A DNA stretch of 9,704 bases from Oscillospiraceae bacterium. GTDB taxonomy: Bacteria > Bacillota > Clostridia > Oscillospirales > Ruminococcaceae. Below the pieces are notes generated by a model. That model saw nothing but the letters and a program-made list of their open reading frames with translations, was not told the origin of the DNA and made no database searches. A program made the translations under genes and the position numbers. Where the stretch lies: positions 1 to 9,704 of the forward strand of contig JAFPPJ010000407.1 in the NCBI GenBank assembly GCA_017410745.1, given 5' to 3'. Positions 5,715-9,704 of this stretch are shown piece by piece. The stretch's first letter is position 1, and each line of letters starts with the position of its first letter.

Positions 5715-6494
5715 ATGGACGGCGCTTACGGGACGGACTTCGTGGTAGAAGTAGTCGGTCCCCGTAAAATGATAACATTTTCGAGCGGCGGCACAGAGTT
5801 GTTCAGCATATCTGAAACGGTCGTGACAGGCTGGCTCATTATCCTTGTACTTGCCATACTGTTCAGGGTGCTGACCCATAATATGAAGGTCAAGCCCGAA
5901 ACGAAGCGGCAGGTCATCGCCGAATGGATCGTAGGATTCTTCAGCGGCCTTGTCAAGGACAATATGGGCAGAAAGATGGAGAAATACGCTCCCTATATCA
6001 CGACGATATTCTGCTTCGGACTGTTCGGCTCACTGATAAGCGTGCTCGGCTTCCGCAGCATGACGGCGGATATAAACTGTACAGGCACATGGGCACTTTT
6101 CACGTTTGCACTGATAACTTATCACAAGATCAAGGCAAACGGCTTCGGAGGATACCTCAAGGGCTTTGCGGAGCCTACGGTGGTCATAACGCCTATAAAC
6201 CTGCTCAGTGAAGTGGCTACGCCTACTGCAATGGCGCTCCGTATGTTCGGCAACATATCGAGCGGCATGATAATCACGACTATAATCTATGCAGCGCTCA
6301 CACTGCTGAGCAATGTGACATACAATGCTCTTCATGCGCAGATTGCTGCACTCGAATATTTCAAGGTTTTCCAGATCGGTCTCCCGGCGGTGCTCTCGGT
6401 CTACTTTGACTACTTCTCATCCACGATACAGTCATATGTGTTCGTGATGCTGACGATGGTCTATGTAGGCGACGCGGCGGGAAGAGACAACTAA
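5715..6494 (+). CDS. atpB: F1Fo ATP synthase subunit a
   Basis: Membrane stator subunit forming the two ion half-channels beside the c ring. The 259-residue protein has five or more hydrophobic segments. The conserved segment AEPTVVITPINLLSEVATPT runs at 152-171, followed by the ALRMFGN motif, whose R176 corresponds to the essential arginine (R210 in E. coli). The C-terminal helix ends IQSYVFVMLTMVYVG. The ATG at 5715 is chosen because AAGGAG (5701-5706) lies eight bases upstream; a GTG at 5706 is in frame but falls inside that ribosome binding site. Only five bases separate it from the atpI stop, so the two are likely translated in series. Confidence 0.95.
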   Translation: MDGAYGTDFVVEVVGPRKMITFSSGGTELFSISETVVTGWLIILVLAILFRVLTHNMKVKPETKRQVIAEWIVGFFSGLVKDNMGRKMEKYAPYITTIFCFGLFGSLISVLGFRSMTADINCTGTWALFTFALITYHKIKANGFGGYLKGFAEPTVVITPINLLSEVATPTAMALRMFGNISSGMIITTIIYAALTLLSNVTYNALHAQIAALEYFKVFQIGLPAVLSVYFDYFSSTIQSYVFVMLTMVYVGDAAGRDN

Positions 6495-6515
6495 TACAAA
6501 GGATGGGTGGATCAG

Positions 6516-6812
6516 ATGGAACAGAACACAATGAGTTATGAATCTACGATGCTTATCGCCAAGGCAATAGTGCTTGCAGGTCAGGGCATAGGCGCAGGCC
6601 TTGCGATGATCGCAGGTATAGGCCCCGGTATAGGTGAAGGCTATGCTGTCGGCAAGGCGATAGAGACTATAGGAAGACAGCCCGAGGCAAGATCTGCTGC
6701 TACTTCTACGATGTTCGTAGGATGCGCAGTCGCTGAGTCAACAGGTATCTACGGCCTGTTCGTAGGTATAGTGCTGCTCTTCGTAAATCCTTTCCTCAAG
6801 CGTCTTGGCTGA
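6516..6812 (+). CDS. atpE: F1Fo ATP synthase subunit c, Na+-type with two carboxylates
   Basis: Rotor-ring proteolipid carrying the coupling ion. It has two long hydrophobic helices joined by the polar loop GRQPEAR (53-59). The ion-site residues are E41 (GIGEGY), V72, E74, S75, T76 and Y79 (AESTGIY). V72, E74, S75 and Y79 match the Na+ ligands V63, E65, S66 and Y70 of Ilyobacter tartaricus; E41 replaces its Q32, as in the Fusobacterium nucleatum two-carboxylate ring. The 98-residue length includes about nine more N-terminal residues than those proteins. The start is uncertain: ATG 6516 follows GGGTGG (6505-6510), GTG 6507 follows AAAGGA at only three bases, and ATG 6531 is also possible. Seven of ten Ile codons are AUA. 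Confidence 0.95.
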   Translation: MEQNTMSYESTMLIAKAIVLAGQGIGAGLAMIAGIGPGIGEGYAVGKAIETIGRQPEARSAATSTMFVGCAVAESTGIYGLFVGIVLLFVNPFLKRLG

Positions 6813-6830
6813 TAGGAAGAAGAACTGAGA

Positions 6831-7331
6831 ATGGATGTAAATTTTGAATTTTTCAGCATTGAGCCAACTACCATAATCGGCACGCTGATAAATACCCTCC
6901 TGCTTCTTCTCGTGGTGAAGAAATTCCTCTTTGAGCCCGTCAACAAGATACTTGATGAGCGCAAGGCAGAGGTATCGAAGACCTATGAGGAAGCGGATGC
7001 GGCTCTTGCGAATGCCCGTTCCCTTGAGGAAGAGTATACGCAGAAGATGTCCGCAGCCAAGGAGGAATCCGCCGAGCTGATTAGGAATGCCACCAAGCGT
7101 GCACAGGATCGCTCGGACGAGATCATTGCCGCTGCAAAGAGCGAAGCTCAGGGCATGATGGAGCGTGCAGGCCAGGATATCGAGCGTGAGCGCACCAAGG
7201 CTATAAGCGGTGTCAGGGATGAGATCTCGGATATCGCGGTATCCATCGCTGAGAAGGTCATCGGCAGGAATGTCAGCTCCGACAGCGATCAGGACAGGCT
7301 CATTGATGAATTTATAAGCTCCATCGAGTAA
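6831..7331 (+). CDS. atpF: F1Fo ATP synthase subunit b
   Basis: Peripheral stalk subunit linking the membrane part to F1. The 166-residue protein has one N-terminal membrane helix (about 13-29, rich in Leu and Val). The FLFEPVNKILDERK segment (32-45) follows, and then a long charged, Ala/Glu-rich helix (about 45-150) of coiled-coil character, typical of subunit b. The C-terminal end (EKVIGRNVSSD...) is the part that usually meets the delta subunit. The ATG at 6831 has AGGAAG at 6814-6819, a somewhat long 11-base spacing. It follows atpE by 18 bases. Only one b-type gene is visible, so the stalk is presumably a homodimer. Confidence 0.95.
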   Translation: MDVNFEFFSIEPTTIIGTLINTLLLLLVVKKFLFEPVNKILDERKAEVSKTYEEADAALANARSLEEEYTQKMSAAKEESAELIRNATKRAQDRSDEIIAAAKSEAQGMMERAGQDIERERTKAISGVRDEISDIAVSIAEKVIGRNVSSDSDQDRLIDEFISSIE

Positions 7332-7340
7332 GGAGGGCGT

Positions 7341-7883
7341 ATGAAGTCAGCTTCAAAGATGTATGCCGCTGCTCTCCTTTCCATCGGCAGGGAGGATAAT
7401 ACTGCCGAGAAACTGTTCAATGACATACTTGAAACGGACAGGCTCATAACCGATAACCCCGATCTCCATGAGCTGCTGATGTCGCCTGCATTCTCCGCGG
7501 AGGAGAAGGAGGGCGTTATAAGCAGGCTGTTTTCGGGCAGGATAGAGCCGATGCTGTATAATACTATCTGCCTTCTTACGGAGAAGAGGAGGATGTCCCT
7601 TTTCCACGAGATAGCAGGGGAGTTCAAGAACGATTACTACAATGCCTACGGAATTGCGGAGGCGGATGTCACCACAGCCGCTCCTATGAAGCCCGAGGCA
7701 GCAGAAAGACTGCGGATAAAGCTCGAGAAGCTTTACGGCAGGAAGATCGTTCTGAGGGAACACCTTGATCCGAATGTACTCGGCGGCGTCAGGGTCGTAT
7801 GTGAGGGGAAGATGCTCGACGGCACGCTCCGCACAAGACTTGAGGGCATGAGGGATATGATAAAGGACAATATCAGCATCTGA
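7341..7883 (+). CDS. atpH: F1Fo ATP synthase subunit delta
   Basis: Caps the alpha3beta3 head and ties it to subunit b. The 180-residue length fits the OSCP/delta family. An N-terminal helical domain (SASKMYAAALLSIGRED, and LLMSPAFSAEEKEGVI at about 47-62) is followed by a C-terminal part with VTTAAPMKPEAAERL and the usual closing pattern LDPNVLGGVRVVCEGKMLDGTL (about 147-168). The ATG at 7341 has AAGGAGG (7330-7336) four bases upstream; that ribosome binding site overlaps the last base of atpF's stop codon. No odd features. Confidence 0.95.
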   Translation: MKSASKMYAAALLSIGREDNTAEKLFNDILETDRLITDNPDLHELLMSPAFSAEEKEGVISRLFSGRIEPMLYNTICLLTEKRRMSLFHEIAGEFKNDYYNAYGIAEADVTTAAPMKPEAAERLRIKLEKLYGRKIVLREHLDPNVLGGVRVVCEGKMLDGTLRTRLEGMRDMIKDNISI

Positions 7884-7905
7884 TGATGAATGGATGGTGA
7901 ATCGA

Positions 7906-9435
7906 ATGGATCTGCGTCCGGAGGAAATAACCGGTATAATCAAAAGTCAGATCAGGAATTATGACAGGCGCATAGAGCACAACGATGTCGGCACTGTTAT
8001 AACGATAGGCGACGGCATCGCACGTATATACGGACTTGACGGATGTATGTCGGGCGAGCTGCTCGAGCTTGACGGCGGAGTCTATGCAATGGCGATGAAC
8101 CTTGAAGAGGACTACGTTGCTGCGGTAATGCTCGGCTCTGACAGGAATGTCAAGGAAGGCGACACTGTAAAGCGCACGGGAAATGTCGTATCCGTGCCTG
8201 TAGGCGAGGATCTCCTCGGCAGAGTCGTGAACTCACTTGGTCAGCCCATAGACGGCAAGGGCCCCATAAGGGCACAGGACAAGTATCCCATAGAGATGCC
8301 CGCATACGGCATCATTGCGAGAAAATCCGTATCACGCCCGCTCCAGACAGGCATAAAGGCGATAGACTCGATGGTGCCTATCGGAAGAGGACAGCGTGAG
8401 CTCATCATAGGCGACAGGCAGACAGGCAAGACTGCCATCGCACTTGATACTATAATAAATCAGCACGACAAGAACGTGATATGCATCTACGTTGCGATAG
8501 GACAGAAATCGTCCACTGTTGCAAATGTAGTTGAGACGCTCAGGCAGAACAATGCGCTTCACTATACTATAGTTGTTTCGGCCAGTGCATCCGAGCTTGC
8601 TCCCCTGCAGTACATCGCACCGTATACGGGCGTGTCCATGGGTGAGTACTTCCTCAGACAGGGCAAGGATGTGCTCTGCGTATACGATGATCTGTCGAAG
8701 CACGCAGTAGCTTACCGTACACTTTCGCTGCTGCTCAAGAGACCGCCCGGACGTGAGGCGTATCCCGGAGATGTATTCTATCTCCACTCAAGGCTCCTTG
8801 AAAGAGCGTGCAGTCTCAGCGAGGAATACGGCGGAGGCTCTATAACGGCTCTGCCTATCATAGAGACACAGGCGGGCGACGTATCTGCATATATCCCCAC
8901 CAATGTAATATCAATCACCGACGGACAGGTGTTCCTTGAGACAGACCTGTTCAATTCGGGCATACGCCCTGCCGTGAACCCCGGCATATCCGTATCGAGA
9001 GTCGGCGGTTCTGCACAGATAAAGGCAATGAAGAAGGTCGCAAGCTCACTGAAGCTGACATATTCTCAGTACAGAGAGCTGCAGTCGTTCTCCCAGTTTG
9101 GCTCCGACCTTGACAGGGATACCAAGGAAAGACTGGCACTCGGTGAAAGAGTGGTCGAAGTCCTCAAGCAGGACAGAAATTCACCTGTTGATGTTGCCGA
9201 CCAGATCATGATAATATATGCGGTCAACAACGGCTATCTCAAGGATGTAGCGGTTGCGGACATACGCGAATATGAATCCGGCCTCTTTGCGTGGGTGCGT
9301 GACAATCACGGCGATCTTACCGCAAGGATAAAGGAAACAGGTATCCTCTCCGAAGAGGACGAGGAGAAGCTCAGGTCTATATTGTCCGAATATACGGGCG
9401 ATTTTGTAAAGACACATAATACCGAACAGGAGTGA
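7906..9435 (+). CDS. atpA: F1Fo ATP synthase subunit alpha
   Basis: Non-catalytic nucleotide-binding subunit of F1. The Walker A motif GDRQTGKT lies at residues 169-176, so its lysine is K175, the same number as in E. coli. The segment NPGISVSRVGGSAQ contains R365, matching the arginine finger (R376 in E. coli), and LGERVVEVLKQ lies in the C-terminal domain. From ATG 7906 the protein is 509 residues and begins MDLRPEEITGI, the usual family start. An SD-like GGATGGTGA (7892-7900) precedes it. An in-frame ATG at 7894 would add four residues but has no clear ribosome binding site. It lies 22 bases after atpH. The stop codon follows AGGAG, which serves the next gene. Confidence 0.97.
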   Translation: MDLRPEEITGIIKSQIRNYDRRIEHNDVGTVITIGDGIARIYGLDGCMSGELLELDGGVYAMAMNLEEDYVAAVMLGSDRNVKEGDTVKRTGNVVSVPVGEDLLGRVVNSLGQPIDGKGPIRAQDKYPIEMPAYGIIARKSVSRPLQTGIKAIDSMVPIGRGQRELIIGDRQTGKTAIALDTIINQHDKNVICIYVAIGQKSSTVANVVETLRQNNALHYTIVVSASASELAPLQYIAPYTGVSMGEYFLRQGKDVLCVYDDLSKHAVAYRTLSLLLKRPPGREAYPGDVFYLHSRLLERACSLSEEYGGGSITALPIIETQAGDVSAYIPTNVISITDGQVFLETDLFNSGIRPAVNPGISVSRVGGSAQIKAMKKVASSLKLTYSQYRELQSFSQFGSDLDRDTKERLALGERVVEVLKQDRNSPVDVADQIMIIYAVNNGYLKDVAVADIREYESGLFAWVRDNHGDLTARIKETGILSEEDEEKLRSILSEYTGDFVKTHNTEQE

Positions 9436-9440
9436 TCACT

Positions 9441-9692
9441 ATGCAGCCTACAGACAAGAACAGAACTACAGCAGGCATACTTGCCATCCTTCTCGGATCT
9501 CTCGGCGTACACAAGTTTTATCTCGGCTACACCACTCAGGGAATAATCACTATTGCCGTGTCTCTTCTGACATTTGGCATAGGTGCGGCTGTTATGGAGA
9601 TAATCGGCATCGTTGAGGGCATAATCTATCTTGGAATGTCCGAGGAGCAGTTCGTCAACACCTACGTTTACAACAAGAAATTCTGGTTCTGA
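9441..9692 (+). CDS. TM2-domain membrane protein following atpA
   Basis: An 83-residue membrane protein of the TM2 domain family; bacterial members have no established function. It begins with a short polar stretch (1-10), then a first hydrophobic segment (about 11-23). The TM2 hallmark turn HKFYLG follows at 24-29, then a second hydrophobic stretch (about 34-64) ending EGIIYLG, and an aromatic tail (EEQFVNTYVYNKKFWF) of a kind I associate with clostridial TM2 proteins. The ATG at 9441 is chosen because AGGAG (9428-9432), lying across the end of atpA, is eight bases upstream; a GTG at 9432 overlaps that site. Same strand and five bases from atpA, so almost certainly cotranscribed. atpG is the usual occupant of this place. 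A role in ATP synthase assembly or regulation would be a guess from position alone. Confidence 0.85.
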   Translation: MQPTDKNRTTAGILAILLGSLGVHKFYLGYTTQGIITIAVSLLTFGIGAAVMEIIGIVEGIIYLGMSEEQFVNTYVYNKKFWF

Positions 9693-9704
9693 TCACAAAA
9701 GTGA

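Noticed and set aside
9693..9704. TCAC-AAAA-GTGA at the window end as a terminator
   Set aside because: Only a 4-bp stem is visible before the sequence ends; it could be the start of a longer structure, but that cannot be judged here.

Overview
The window reads as a chromosomal housekeeping segment from a Firmicute of the class Clostridia, most likely a Ruminococcus-like gut or rumen anaerobe. That placement is an inference. It rests on the glmU-prs-pth gene order (a shortened form of the Bacillus spoVG-glmU-prs-ctc-pth block), strong AGGAGG ribosome binding sites, consensus sigma-A promoters, a pyruvate phosphate dikinase gene and an F-type ATP synthase operon with a sodium-type c subunit. 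All genes are intact except the one cut by the left edge. I see no insertion sequences, phage genes, CRISPR, tRNA or rRNA.

Layout. Positions 1-438 (minus strand) hold the first 146 codons of ppdK. Positions 439-873 are a divergent intergenic region with the ppdK promoter facing left and a perfect-consensus promoter facing right, plus hairpins and TGTAAT repeats. The right-facing unit is glmU (874-2268), prs (2354-3316), pth (3372-4013) and a cation diffusion facilitator (4010-5170), with a possible internal promoter before prs and a hairpin between prs and pth. A second sigma-A promoter at 5209-5238 drives the ATP synthase operon: atpI-like, atpB, atpE, atpF, atpH, atpA. A TM2-domain gene (9441-9692) then stands where atpG would normally be expected. 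The rest of the operon (atpG, atpD, atpC) would lie beyond the right edge.

How the genes work together. GlmU makes UDP-GlcNAc for cell wall synthesis. Prs makes PRPP for nucleotides and some amino acids. Pth recycles peptidyl-tRNA. The CDF protein exports divalent metal, and PPDK interconverts PEP and pyruvate using PPi/AMP chemistry. The ATP synthase c subunit carries every recognised Na+ ligand position plus a second carboxylate (E41 together with E74), so the enzyme is probably Na+-coupled with the two-carboxylate rotor type described for Fusobacterium nucleatum.

Most worth a second look: the c-subunit ion site; the TM2 gene directly after atpA; a repeated ATACCTGTAT palindrome around the prs promoter; helically phased TGTAAT repeats at the ppdK promoter; and a sharp difference in isoleucine codon choice between ppdK and atpE. 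I found no clearly new multi-gene system.
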